This document shows, piece by piece, positions 1 to 7,962 of a stretch of 41,808 nt of DNA. Numbering within the stretch: the stretch's first letter is position 1; each line of letters begins with the position of its first letter. The position numbers and the translations under genes are program-made. Source of the stretch: DSUN01 sp035527715 (GTDB lineage Bacteria; Planctomycetota; PUPC01; DSUN01); assembly GCA_035527715.1 (NCBI GenBank), contig DATKZY010000150.1, positions 1-41,808 of the forward strand, in the 5' to 3' direction. The notes beneath the pieces were generated by a model. That model was not told the origin of the DNA, did no database searches, and saw nothing but the letters and a program-made list of their open reading frames with translations.

Positions 1-2241
1 GGTGCCGTCGGCGATGAGGAAGAGGGCCTTCGCCAGGTTCCCACGCTCGTCGTTCTTCAGGTCGGCGAGGGCAGCGGCTTGCGCGGCGTCCATGCCGAGC
101 AGGGGCTGGACGAATTCCTTGTCGCCGACCTTGAGTGTGACCTGGCCGCCCTCGACCTTTTCGACGTTGCCACCCTTGCCGGCGATGGAGACGAATTTGC
201 CTTTGCGGGCCAGGACGCCGCGCTCGACGGCGGCCCAGAACTCCTTGAGGAGCTTGGCGGCCCCGAGGTCGGCATTGAAGAGGTCGCGGGACGGGGACGT
301 CCCGCCTACAAGATTGGCCGGCAGGGCAGCGAGGAGCTTGTCGGCGGCGGGGTAGTCGCGCTTCTTGAACAAGGCCCAGAGCTTGTCGGATTCGGCCTGG
401 TAAGCGGCGAGGGCGGCGGCCGCGGCCTTGCGCTTCGCGGACTCGATGCTCTCCATCTGCTCGGCCACGAGGTCGGCAATGCCGTCGAGGGGAAGGGCTT
501 TGGCGCCGTCGAGGAGTTCCCCCGCCTCGTCGAGCTTGCCCGCGTCAATCAGCTTCTTGGCGTCGGCCTTGATGGCGTCCCACTTCGCCCACTCGGCGGC
601 GCTCTTTTCCCGCGAGGCAATTTCCTTGAGCTTGCTCTTCGCCTCGTCGTCGAGGTCGGGGATGCCGAGGGCCTCGACCGCTTTGATAACGGCGCGGGCC
701 TTCGCGTAGTCTTTCGCCGCGATGGCGGCTTCGGCCTGGCGGAGGAGGTCTTCTCCCTGCTGGCGTGCCTTGGCGAGGGCCTCTTCTTTGGCCCTGGCGA
801 TGCGCTCCTTTTCTGCAAGCTCGGCCTTGAGCTTCGCCGCCGTGTCCTCAACCACGGTCTTCTTGGCGTCCTCTGGCGTCTTGGCGGTCAAATCCTTGCG
901 GTTGTCGGTTATCGGTTTTCGGTTATCGGGTACGGAGGTGGCGGTTTCGGGTGGCTTGTGGCCTGAGCGAAGGGCAACGATGAGGCCGGCGATGGCAATG
1001 ACGGCCACGACGGCTGCAACGGCGATGAGTGTGGTGCGGTTGCTCTTGGGGCGCTGGGCTTCGACGCGTGCCTCGCGCTCGAGGCGCTTGCCCTCGGTCA
1101 TCTCGAGGGTGGGAGCATCGCGGAGCATGGCGTGGGCCTCGGCCCGGGCGGCGGCGGCGACGCTCTGGAGCTTGCCCAGGCCCCTCAGGTCGTCGAGCAG
1201 CGCCGTGGCCGAGGGGAAGCGGGCCTCGGGGTTCTTGCGGAGCAGCCTGTCTATGGCGTGGCAGAGGCGGCGGTCGACTCGCGGCGCGAGCGAGGCGAGG
1301 GGCGGGGCCGGCTCATTGACCTGCTTGATCAGCACTTCGGAGAAGTTCCTGCCCTCGAACGGCGGGCGGCCGGCCAGGGCGCAGAAGAAGGCGGCGCCGA
1401 GGGAGTAGAGGTCGGAGCGGGGTTCCGCCTCGCCGCCCTTGGCCATCTCGGGCGCGACGTAGGAGGGCGTGCCGACCACTGCGCCGTCGGCGGTCACGGC
1501 CACGTCGCCCTCCGTGCGCTTGGCCAGGCCGAAGTCCGTGACCCGCACCTCGCCCTTCGTGTCGATCATGATGTTGGAGGGCTTGATGTCGCGGTGGACG
1601 ATTCCCGCCTCGTGCGCGGCGGCGAGGGCGCTGGTGACCTGCTTCATCACGTCGAGCGCGCGGTTCGGCTCAAGCGGCCCCTCGCGGCGGATGAGGTCGG
1701 CCAGCGTCTCGCCGTCCACAAACTCCATGGCGAAAAAGTAATAGCCGTCCACGAAGCCGACGTCGTGGGCCTGGACGATGTTGGGGTGCCGCAGCTTTGC
1801 GGCGGAGCGTGCCTCGCGGAGGAATCGCTGGACGAATTTCTCGTCCTTCGCCAGCTTCTGCGGGAGGATTTTGAGCGCGACCAGGCGGTCCATCGAGACC
1901 TGGCGTGCCTTGAGCACGGTGCCCATGCCGCCCTTGCCGAGTCGGCCGAGGAGCTCGAAGCCGCCGAGGCGTTTCGGCTCCTGGGGACCCTCCTTCGCGT
2001 TAGGGGGAGGCGTCGGCTTCTCCGCGTCGTCGAGCCTGGCCATCACGGCCTCCTTCACGCTTGCGTTGGGGCGCAGCGGCTTGGCCGCGTCGTGGAGCGC
2101 CTGCGACTGCTGGTCGAGTCCCCACCTCTCGCGGCAGGCGGGGCAGGCCTCCATGTGGGCGGCCACCGCGGCCCGCTGCTGGCTCGTCAACTCGGCGAGG
2201 AGATGCTGGGAAAGGAGTGTCTCCAGGTCCTTGCACTGCAT
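1..2241 (-). CDS. Membrane Ser/Thr protein kinase with N-terminal anti-sigma-type zinc finger (3' end outside window)
   Basis: Hanks-type kinase open from the ATG at 2241 to the window edge (747 codons, no stop). Residues 29-36 carry H-x3-C-x2-C with C3 upstream, the pattern of zf-HC2/ZAS anti-sigma zinc fingers. The kinase domain (about 94-355) has the glycine loop LGKGGMGTV at 101-109, Lys124, Glu143, HRD at 216-218, DFG at 236-238 and APE at 263-265, so it should be active. A single membrane helix (about 403-424) is followed by a Lys/Glu/Ala-rich, probably coiled-coil region with TPR-like helices. The start lies 2 nt after the sigma factor stop, so the two are co-transcribed and probably translationally coupled. 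ECF sigma/STK pairs are known in Planctomycetes; that this kinase also acts as the anti-sigma factor is inferred from the zinc finger. The juxtamembrane linker and the C-terminal part contain in-frame repeat insertions. Confidence 0.93.
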   Translation of the reverse strand, partial: MQCKDLETLLSQHLLAELTSQQRAAVAAHMEACPACRERWGLDQQSQALHDAAKPLRPNASVKEAVMARLDDAEKPTPPPNAKEGPQEPKRLGGFELLGRLGKGGMGTVLKARQVSMDRLVALKILPQKLAKDEKFVQRFLREARSAAKLRHPNIVQAHDVGFVDGYYFFAMEFVDGETLADLIRREGPLEPNRALDVMKQVTSALAAAHEAGIVHRDIKPSNIMIDTKGEVRVTDFGLAKRTEGDVAVTADGAVVGTPSYVAPEMAKGGEAEPRSDLYSLGAAFFCALAGRPPFEGRNFSEVLIKQVNEPAPPLASLAPRVDRRLCHAIDRLLRKNPEARFPSATALLDDLRGLGKLQSVAAAARAEAHAMLRDAPTLEMTEGKRLEREARVEAQRPKSNRTTLIAVAAVVAVIAIAGLIVALRSGHKPPETATSVPDNRKPITDNRKDLTAKTPEDAKKTVVEDTAAKLKAELAEKERIARAKEEALAKARQQGEDLLRQAEAAIAAKDYAKARAVIKAVEALGIPDLDDEAKSKLKEIASREKSAAEWAKWDAIKADAKKLIDAGKLDEAGELLDGAKALPLDGIADLVAEQMESIESAKRKAAAAALAAYQAESDKLWALFKKRDYPAADKLLAALPANLVGGTSPSRDLFNADLGAAKLLKEFWAAVERGVLARKGKFVSIAGKGGNVEKVEGGQVTLKVGDKEFVQPLLGMDAAQAAALADLKNDERGNLAKALFLIADGT
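286..305. repeat. In-frame palindrome inside the kinase gene
   Basis: Perfect inverted repeat GCGGGACG / CGTCCCGC with a 4-nt loop. It is read in frame by the kinase gene as roughly VGGTSPSRD (residues 646-652 and neighbours), in a region otherwise made of Ala/Lys/Leu-rich helix. The Gly/Pro/Ser composition contrasts with the surrounding helix, which suggests a later insertion. Confidence 0.6.
902..929. repeat. Heptamer tandem repeat (TTATCGG type) inside the kinase gene
   Basis: Four consecutive 7-bp units: TTGTCGG, TTATCGG, TTTTCGG, TTATCGG. Read on the minus strand they encode about PDNRKPITDNRK (residues 438-449), just after the membrane helix of the kinase. Total length is 28 bp; the flanking frame stays open on both sides. 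Confidence 0.8.
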
Positions 2242-2243
2242 GG

Positions 2244-2819
2244 CTATGCCCCCTGCTGCCTGCTGGGGTTCTCCAGGAGCTCTCGGAGCGCTTGCTTGGC
2301 CGAGTGGAGTCGGCCGCGGACGGTGGAGGACGGGACGCCGAGGTAGTCGGCGATCTGGTCGTAGGTCATGTCCTCGACGTAGCGGAGCATGAGGGCGACG
2401 CGCTGCTCCTCGGGCAGGCGGCCGATGGCGGCCTTGAGCGCCTCGGCCTGCTCGCCCTGGCTGGCCAGGCTGGCCGGGGTGAGCGGCGCCGCGCCCACGC
2501 GGGAGCGGAATTGCGCCGTGGTCGCAAAGTCGGCGAGCGACACCTTGTCGGTGCGCGCGCGGAGCGTATCGAGGCAGGTGTTCACGGTGATTCGGGCGAG
2601 CCAGGGGGCGAACAGCCCGTCGTTGGCCAGTTGGCCGAGCGTGCGGTAGGCCTTCACGAATGCCTCCTGGACAGCGTCCTCGGCATCGGCCTCAGAGGCG
2701 AAGTAGGCGCGGGCGATGGCGAGCATGGCCCGCTCGTGGCGGGTCACCAGCTCGCCGAAGGCCGAGCGGTCGCCCTGCTTGGCCCGTGCCACCAGGCTCA
2801 CGTCGTCCCCCGCATTCAT
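2244..2819 (-). CDS. ECF-family RNA polymerase sigma factor
   Basis: About 191 aa, normal for an ECF sigma factor. Region 2 is clear (RAMLAIARAYFASEADAEDAVQEAF) and so is region 4 with its helix-turn-helix (LPEEQRVALMLRY, then MTYDQIADYLGVPSSTVRGRLH); there is no region 1 or 3. The start is taken as ATG 2819, preceded by AAGGGTGG a few bases upstream; a GTG three codons earlier (2828) is also open but overlaps that ribosome-binding site. The kinase gene follows after 2 nt, so the pair forms a sigma/transmembrane-kinase signalling unit. The target regulon cannot be read from the window. The 86-nt upstream gap has TTGACG and CGTCAT motifs that could be a weak or self-dependent promoter, but I could not settle on one. 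Confidence 0.93.
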   Translation of the reverse strand: MNAGDDVSLVARAKQGDRSAFGELVTRHERAMLAIARAYFASEADAEDAVQEAFVKAYRTLGQLANDGLFAPWLARITVNTCLDTLRARTDKVSLADFATTAQFRSRVGAAPLTPASLASQGEQAEALKAAIGRLPEEQRVALMLRYVEDMTYDQIADYLGVPSSTVRGRLHSAKQALRELLENPSRQQGA

Positions 2820-2869
2820 TGCGCCCACCCTTATGACGAGTCTCGTGCCCCATTCGTCAAAACGAGTGC

Positions 2870-2891
2870 CTGGGGCCAGATCTGGCCCCAG
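2870..2891. repeat. 22-bp perfect palindrome between sigma factor and propeller genes
   Basis: Self-complementary sequence CTGGGGCCAGA / TCTGGCCCCAG with no loop. It lies 14 bp past the stop of the propeller gene and about 50 bp upstream of the sigma start. No T-tract follows on the minus strand, so a standard intrinsic terminator is doubtful. An operator for the sigma gene or a dispersed palindromic repeat are alternatives. Confidence 0.6.
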
Positions 2892-2905
2892 CTACATGGC
2901 AAGGC

Positions 2906-4957
2906 TCATTTCGCAAACAGGTCGGGGATGCGGACGACGTTGGCGAAGAGGCGGTTGTAGACCCTTCCGCCGTTGAAGAGGTAAAGCGTGTTCCCCTGCC
3001 ACACCATCTTGCCGCGGAAGTCCATGCGCTCGCGGACGCGCTCGAGCGAGCCGTCGGGGTGGATGCGGCAGAGCGCCTCGTCCACGAACAGCCAGCCACA
3101 GGCGTCCGGCCCCCGCACGAGGTCGGTATGGTCGTAGGCGCACATGCCCGTGAAGGCGCGGCCGGGGTGGCGCTTCTGGAAGAGCAGGGCGCCGCTCTCC
3201 AGGTCGAGGCCATACACGAGGGTGAAGTGCTTCTCGTGGCCGAACTCGTCGGGCTCGCTCGCCCGCGAGACGCCGATGACGGCGCGGTCGCCCACGACGA
3301 GGAGCTGGTCGGGGTTGGCCTTGAGCTGGTCGAGCTTCACCTCGCGGGCGATCTCCTGCTTCGCCAGGTCGAAGAGGAAGATGCTGCCGTGGGGCGGGCC
3401 GCCCGCGCCGACGGGCTTGGTGGTGAGGGCGAGGGTGTTCCCGCCGTCGATCACGTAGAGCCCCACAACGCCAAGCTGCTTGAACGGCTCGCGGATGCGG
3501 CGCATCTCCTTCGTCTTGGGGTCGAAGATCGAGAGCCCGCCGCCGGGCAGGTGGCGGCCGTACTTCCCGCCCAGGTAGATCCGCCCGTCGGGACCCCGCA
3601 CCATGCACGTCGTCCACTTGCCCTCGGTGCGGTAGCGCTTGGGATTCGTGTCCTTGTCGAACTCCGCCGAGCGGCTCATCGCGTAGGGCTGGCCGTGATC
3701 GTAGTCGGCGAGGAACGACACGTAGCCGCAGAAGTACGTGTGGTCGGCGAGGGGCAGGATGTCGTAGACACTGCCTGGAGCGATGCCGATCTTTTCGCTC
3801 GTGCCGGTGCGGGGGTCGAAGCGGAAGAAGGCGCCGTAGAACTCCGCAACGCCGACCAGCTTGCCGTCGGGCGCGACGCCGAGGCACTTGGGCGAGCTGC
3901 CGATCAGTTCCAAGCCCTTGACCTCGATGGTCTTCCAGGCCTCCTCGCCCTTCTTCCGCCAGCGGACCGTGCCCACGCCGCCGTTCCAGTTGCTCGGCTC
4001 GGCGTCGGCCATGTCGAACTCCAGGCCCAGGCCCTCCTCGGGCTCGGGGTACTTGGAGTTGGCGTAGCCGGTGACGCGCCACATGTTGGGCCACGGGCGA
4101 TTGCCTTCGAGCCGCTTCGACTTGTCGGGCGGGTCGGGCCTGGCCGGCTTGCCGTCCGCGTCCAGGACGGGCTTGCCGTCCTTGAGCAGGCCGTCGCGGA
4201 AGAGGATGTTGCCCGCTTCGGTGCGGACGACGCTGCCGCTGGTGAGGGGCGGCTGCTCGAAGTAGCTCTTGCTCTCCCCCGTGCGGGTGTCAATGACGGT
4301 GAGCCACCAGTGGCCGTGGTCGGTCATGCCGCAGTAGACCCACGGCTCCTCGACCTCCATGGTGTAGACGCCCCAATGGATGGTGCGGCCGGTGGGACGG
4401 TCGTAGCGGGTGAGCTTGCCGACCTGAGGGTCGTAGACGCTCACGTTGCCGCCCACCTCGCCGATGTAGATGCGGCCGCTGGGGGCGAGCACGGTCTTGT
4501 ACGCGGGGCCGATGCCCGCCACCCGCCGGCACTCGTTGGTGCGCGGGTCGTACTCCGAGAAGCTGTCGGGATTGGTCTTGCCCTCGAAGATGTAGAGCTT
4601 GCCGTTGGGGTGGAGGAAGTGCTGGCCGGTGAGGCCGCCGGGCTTGGCGCCCTTGGCGCGGCGTATGGTGCCGCTCTCCAACTCCACGTCAATGAGGCGG
4701 TGGCCCGTGTCCTCCCACTCCTGCTCGCCGATGCCGTAGCCGTTGTTGTTCCCGTACTCGAGGAACAGGTGGAGCCTGCCGGTGCCGGGGTGCTTGTAGA
4801 GCGTGCTCGCGACCAGGCGCATCACCTGGACGGGTGTCCCGCAGTCCTCGATCGTGAAGTCCTTGTTCACCGCAGGCACGGGCGGGCCTTCGGCTCCGAG
4901 GGCGACGCCTGCCGCGAGGAGGAAGGTGAAGAGCGGTGCGTTCTGCCGGAGGCTCAT
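2906..4957 (-). CDS. Secreted beta-propeller protein (SMP-30/NHL-like)
   Basis: 683 aa. The start at 4957 has GGAGA 6 nt upstream and gives a signal peptide (MSLRQNAPLFTFLLAAGVALGAEG); the frame is open further upstream to 5038 but without a signal sequence. The body is a series of propeller-type repeats: GKLYIFEG, SFSEYDP, SGRIYIGEVGGNVSVYDP, GRIYLGGKYGRHLPGGGLSIFDP, GSIFLFDLA and others. The repeated 'parameter-DP-xTx' pattern fits SMP-30/gluconolaconase-like or NHL-like blades; no catalytic residues can be assigned with confidence. It is divergent from the beta-helix gene at 5120 and shares a 162-bp promoter region. Likely role is an extracellular or periplasmic binding or sugar-modifying protein, which is inferred. 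Substrate unknown. Confidence 0.85.
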   Translation of the reverse strand: MSLRQNAPLFTFLLAAGVALGAEGPPVPAVNKDFTIEDCGTPVQVMRLVASTLYKHPGTGRLHLFLEYGNNNGYGIGEQEWEDTGHRLIDVELESGTIRRAKGAKPGGLTGQHFLHPNGKLYIFEGKTNPDSFSEYDPRTNECRRVAGIGPAYKTVLAPSGRIYIGEVGGNVSVYDPQVGKLTRYDRPTGRTIHWGVYTMEVEEPWVYCGMTDHGHWWLTVIDTRTGESKSYFEQPPLTSGSVVRTEAGNILFRDGLLKDGKPVLDADGKPARPDPPDKSKRLEGNRPWPNMWRVTGYANSKYPEPEEGLGLEFDMADAEPSNWNGGVGTVRWRKKGEEAWKTIEVKGLELIGSSPKCLGVAPDGKLVGVAEFYGAFFRFDPRTGTSEKIGIAPGSVYDILPLADHTYFCGYVSFLADYDHGQPYAMSRSAEFDKDTNPKRYRTEGKWTTCMVRGPDGRIYLGGKYGRHLPGGGLSIFDPKTKEMRRIREPFKQLGVVGLYVIDGGNTLALTTKPVGAGGPPHGSIFLFDLAKQEIAREVKLDQLKANPDQLLVVGDRAVIGVSRASEPDEFGHEKHFTLVYGLDLESGALLFQKRHPGRAFTGMCAYDHTDLVRGPDACGWLFVDEALCRIHPDGSLERVRERMDFRGKMVWQGNTLYLFNGGRVYNRLFANVVRIPDLFAK

Positions 4958-5010
4958 GGCAATTCTCCGCGGGGTTGGCGGGGACGGGGGCCTCTGGCCG
5001 CCTTGAGAGC

Positions 5011-5038
5011 AGTGTACCTTCACGGGGCCGGATTGCAA
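5011..5038 (-). promoter_or_regulatory. Probable promoter for the propeller gene
   Basis: On the minus strand TTGCAA (5038-5033) and TACACT (5016-5011) are separated by 16 nt, about 54 nt upstream of the start codon at 4957. Four of six bases match in each box. Confidence 0.5.
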
Positions 5039-5066
5039 GGGTTTCTCGCTTCCCGCCGGGAAGTCG

Positions 5067-5072
5067 TATAAT
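5067..5072 (+). promoter_or_regulatory. -10 box (GTATAAT) of the beta-helix gene
   Basis: Perfect TATAAT preceded by G, 47 nt upstream of the ATG at 5120. No convincing -35 box is present at the right distance. The same GTATAAT heptamer precedes two other plus-strand genes in the window (19748 and 39206). Confidence 0.55.
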
Positions 5073-5119
5073 AGCCTCGTCGGAGCGGCCGCATCTGCCC
5101 TCTTGCCAGGAGGAACGCG

Positions 5120-6817
5120 ATGTCGAGAGCCATTGCTGCCGCGCTGCTGGCCTGGGGAGCCGTTGCCGGGGCCGCCGAGCTAACGCTCGAGCTTACCCCC
5201 ACCATCCACTGTATCGGCATTCGCATCAAGGGCGTGGCCGACGAGATCGCTGGGGCGAACGTGCAGTTCCGCAAGCAGGGTGAAGAGGCATGGAAACAGG
5301 CCCTGCCTCTCGTCGTGTGCCTGGGCAACAAGTTCGCCGAGGAGGGCCACGAGGACGAGACGGCGGCCGCCTGGAGCGATGCCGCGCCCGTCATCCGCCG
5401 CCTCCACGGCAGCATCTTCTGGCTCGAGCCCGAGACAGCCTATGAGGTCCAGGCCACGCTCACCGACGCGGCCGGCGCGGCCAAGGGCACGCTCTCGGGC
5501 ACGGCGACGACGCGCTCCGACAAGGTCGTCTACGGCCAAGGCCGCACGCTCAAGGTCGGCGCCGACGCCCGGTTCAAGTCGATCTCCGACGGGCTGAAAG
5601 CGGCGAAGCCGGGCGACACCGTGCTCGTCGCACCCGGCGTCTACAAAGAATCCGTCACGCAGTGGCCCTCCGGCGAGGCGGGCAATCCGATCACCCTCCG
5701 CGGCGAGAAGGGCGCCATCGTCGACGGCGACGGCGTGCCCAAGATCGCCGACGTCCACGGCGGCATCATCGTCCGCGACGCCCACGACCTCATCATTGAG
5801 GGCCTCCTCGTCAAGCGCTTCGCCTACTGCATGTTCATCAACACCTGCCAGCGCGTCGTCGTCCAGAAGAACTACATCGACCTCCGCGAGAGCGAGAAAA
5901 GCGCCCCGTATGGCATCCGCCTGAAACGCTGCCGCGACAGCCTCGTGCAGCGCAACGTCGCCGTCGAGCCCAAGCTCGGCGAGCACCACTACGCCCGCTA
6001 CCCCTTCAGCATTGACGGCGGCCACCGCAACGTCGTCCGCTACAACCAGATGCTCGGCGGCGCCTGCCACGACATCATCACCACGCGGAACAACTGCGAC
6101 ACCGACATCTACGAAAACGTCTTCCGCGGCACAACCAACGACGACGGCGTGGAGCTGGAGGGCGGCACCTGCATCAACCTCCGCTTCTTCCACAACCTGC
6201 TCGACTGCCACGACGGCGACAAGGGGACGGTCTCGACCACCCCCGTCACCGTCGGGCCGGTCTACATCGTCCGCAACATCTTCCTCTGCTCACGGCAGGC
6301 CATCAAGTTCGCCAACGACGGGACGTCGAACGCGCTGAAGGCGGGGCACAAGCTGTGCGACTTCGCGCCGCTGTTCTTCTACCACAATGTCTTCCACGAG
6401 CCGCGGGAGCAGTTCTTCCGCTTCCTCGGCTGCCACGGCCGGCCGATCCTCGTCAACAACATCGTCACGGGCAAGGCCATGCCCGATGTGACGCGAAACC
6501 TCCAGGCCGACCGCTCGACCGCCCAGTACGCCCGCGTCGAGGCCGACTACAATGTCTGGTGGGACGGTGGGAAGACGACGCAGAGCCCCACGCCCGGCCT
6601 CGACGCCCACAGCCTCTTCGCCGACCCGCTCTTTGTGGACTTCACGCAGCGCGACTTCCGCCTGAAGGAGGGCAGCCCCGCGATTGACAAGGCCCTCCGC
6701 CTGCCCAACGTCAATGACCGCTTCGCGGGCCCCGGCCCCGACATCGGCCCCTTCGAGTCCGGCCTCGACTGGCCGCCCCGCACCCTCAAGGAGCCGCTGG
6801 CGGACGACCCGCGATAG
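5120..6817 (+). CDS. Secreted right-handed parallel beta-helix protein
   Basis: 565 aa with signal peptide MSRAIAAALLAWGAVAGAAE and a good ribosome-binding site (AGGAGG 6 nt before ATG). Residues about 20-130 form a fibronectin-III-like or beta-sandwich domain (LEPETAYEVQATLTD). From about 145 the text is typical of the pectate-lyase / DUF1565 superfamily: ISDGLKAAKPGDTVLVAPGVYKESV, PITLRGEKGAIVDGDG, GGIIVRDAHDLIIEGLLVKR, then repeated 'N-x-V-x-x-N' coils. It ends with the usual ADPLFVDFTQRDFRLKEGSPAID and GPDIGPFE motifs. Likely binds or cleaves an acidic polysaccharide; enzyme class and catalytic residues are not assignable here. It is transcribed away from the propeller gene at 4957. Confidence 0.9.
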   Translation: MSRAIAAALLAWGAVAGAAELTLELTPTIHCIGIRIKGVADEIAGANVQFRKQGEEAWKQALPLVVCLGNKFAEEGHEDETAAAWSDAAPVIRRLHGSIFWLEPETAYEVQATLTDAAGAAKGTLSGTATTRSDKVVYGQGRTLKVGADARFKSISDGLKAAKPGDTVLVAPGVYKESVTQWPSGEAGNPITLRGEKGAIVDGDGVPKIADVHGGIIVRDAHDLIIEGLLVKRFAYCMFINTCQRVVVQKNYIDLRESEKSAPYGIRLKRCRDSLVQRNVAVEPKLGEHHYARYPFSIDGGHRNVVRYNQMLGGACHDIITTRNNCDTDIYENVFRGTTNDDGVELEGGTCINLRFFHNLLDCHDGDKGTVSTTPVTVGPVYIVRNIFLCSRQAIKFANDGTSNALKAGHKLCDFAPLFFYHNVFHEPREQFFRFLGCHGRPILVNNIVTGKAMPDVTRNLQADRSTAQYARVEADYNVWWDGGKTTQSPTPGLDAHSLFADPLFVDFTQRDFRLKEGSPAIDKALRLPNVNDRFAGPGPDIGPFESGLDWPPRTLKEPLADDPR

Positions 6818-6858
6818 GGCCCGCCCACAGCGACCGGGAATCGTGGCGAGCCATTGGG

Positions 6859-7048
6859 GAACTATCTCAAAACCCACGCGGGCTGCGTTGCTGGCGTCGG
6901 CGGGCCGGATGCAAGGCGCGGCGACGCAGGCGATGCCGTGGAAAGCATCGTCGAGGAGACGCAACGCAGCAGACGGCACGCTGACGCCGCAACCCGAAGG
7001 GACGCCAGGCCTTCTGGCCGCATGCCGCGTGGGCTTCGAGATAGTTTC
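6859..7048. mobile_element. MITE-like element with terminal inverted repeats, no coding capacity
   Basis: About 190 bp with imperfect terminal inverted repeats: left GAACTATCTC-AAAACCCACGCGG (6859-6881), right complement of GAAACTATCTC-GAAGCCCACGCGG (7025-7048). The interior is GC-rich and contains a further palindrome around GGCCTTCTGGCC. It fills the space between two convergent genes and ends directly at the TAA stop (7049) of the membrane protein. No clear target duplication is visible. Could be a non-autonomous transposon derivative or a large bidirectional terminator. Confidence 0.6.
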
Positions 7049-7867
7049 TTAGTAGACGCGCAGGGTGCGGCGGAGGATGGGGACGAATGGGATGACGATA
7101 AGCAGGTAGGCAATGAGCCAAGGCGGCAGCGCGAGGGCGGGCAGGCCCGGGACGATGCCCAGGAACTTCGCCTGGCGCAGCACGGTCTCGGTGGCCAGGA
7201 TCTTGTTGCCGCTGCCGGCGCCGAGGGGCGGGGCGTAGGCGCGGCCACCCACGCGGACCGCGTGGTCCGCGGTCTCGCCCTGGTGGCGGATCAGCAGGTC
7301 GGTCGAGACGGGGGCCGTCGGCCTCAGGACCCAGGTGGCCAGGCCGTTCTGCTGGCCGTGGGGGTCCACCTCGACCAGGCGGATCGCCTCGCCGTGCATC
7401 TCCAGCCCGTCGGGCGGGACGAGGTGGGTGAGCTTGTCCACGGAGCTGAGCGGGTAGTAGGCATGGATGGTGAGGTCCTCGCCGACCCGGGGCGGGAAGA
7501 AGTCGAGGCGTTCGACGGCCCAGACGGCCAGGAGCACGATGGGCAGGAGGGAGACGAGGAGGGGCTTGCCCTCGGCCTTGAGACGGATGCCGTTGACCAT
7601 GGCGAGCGAGGTGCGGATGCGGCCGGCCGCCGTCCTGTCCTTCGCCTGTTTCGCCTGGCGGAGAAGCTGCTTGAGACGGCGGAGGTCGCCCTTCGAGCGG
7701 CGGAGCTGGTCCTGGTCCGTCGTCCACTTCCGCACAAGCGTCAGCAGGAGCGAGGTGCCGACGGCAACGATGGCGATGGCCACGTCGCGCGGCAGGGCCA
7801 GCAGCCAGCCGAGGGGATAGTCCATCGCGGCGACGATGAAGCTCGTGATGGCGGCGAGGGCTTCCAT
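7049..7867 (-). CDS. EMC3/TMCO1-like (DUF106, Oxa1/YidC superfamily) membrane protein
   Basis: 272 aa. N-terminal hydrophobic stretch, then TM helix (about 25-45: VAIAIVAVGTSLLLTLV), a charged coiled-coil hairpin DQDQLRRSKGDLRRLKQLLRQAKQ, a TM segment (LLVSLLPIVLLAVWAV), a soluble beta-rich insertion (about 120-230) and a C-terminal TM pair (LPPWLIAYLLIVIPFVPILRR). A TM, charged coiled coil, TM order is the mark of the Oxa1 superfamily, including archaeal DUF106 and eukaryotic EMC3/TMCO1 insertases. The start was placed at 7867 because the upstream 24 codons are repeat sequence. It is downstream of, and co-directional with, the rph-like gene. Membrane-protein insertion is a family-based inference; assignment is moderate. 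Confidence 0.6.
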   Translation of the reverse strand: MEALAAITSFIVAAMDYPLGWLLALPRDVAIAIVAVGTSLLLTLVRKWTTDQDQLRRSKGDLRRLKQLLRQAKQAKDRTAAGRIRTSLAMVNGIRLKAEGKPLLVSLLPIVLLAVWAVERLDFFPPRVGEDLTIHAYYPLSSVDKLTHLVPPDGLEMHGEAIRLVEVDPHGQQNGLATWVLRPTAPVSTDLLIRHQGETADHAVRVGGRAYAPPLGAGSGNKILATETVLRQAKFLGIVPGLPALALPPWLIAYLLIVIPFVPILRRTLRVY

Positions 7868-7888
7868 AGGGTCTTCTCTTGGCTCAAG

Positions 7889-7962
7889 GAGGATGAATGG
7901 ATGATTGGATGTGTGGATGGGTGCCTGACAATCATCCAATCATCCAGGCATCCATTCATCCC
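7889..7962. repeat. Octamer hairpin element (4+4 units) between two genes
   Basis: Left arm: four octamers GGATGAAT, GGATGATT, GGATGTGT, GGATGGGT (7891-7922). A 7-nt spacer GCCTGAC follows. Right arm: AATCATCC, AATCATCC, AGGCATCC, ATTCATCC (7930-7961), the opposite orientation. Outer arms pair perfectly over 13 bp (7891-7903 with 7949-7961). The right arm overlaps the stop codon of the gene at 7956-10652. Same family as 21002-21077 and 36888-36972. Confidence 0.85.
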
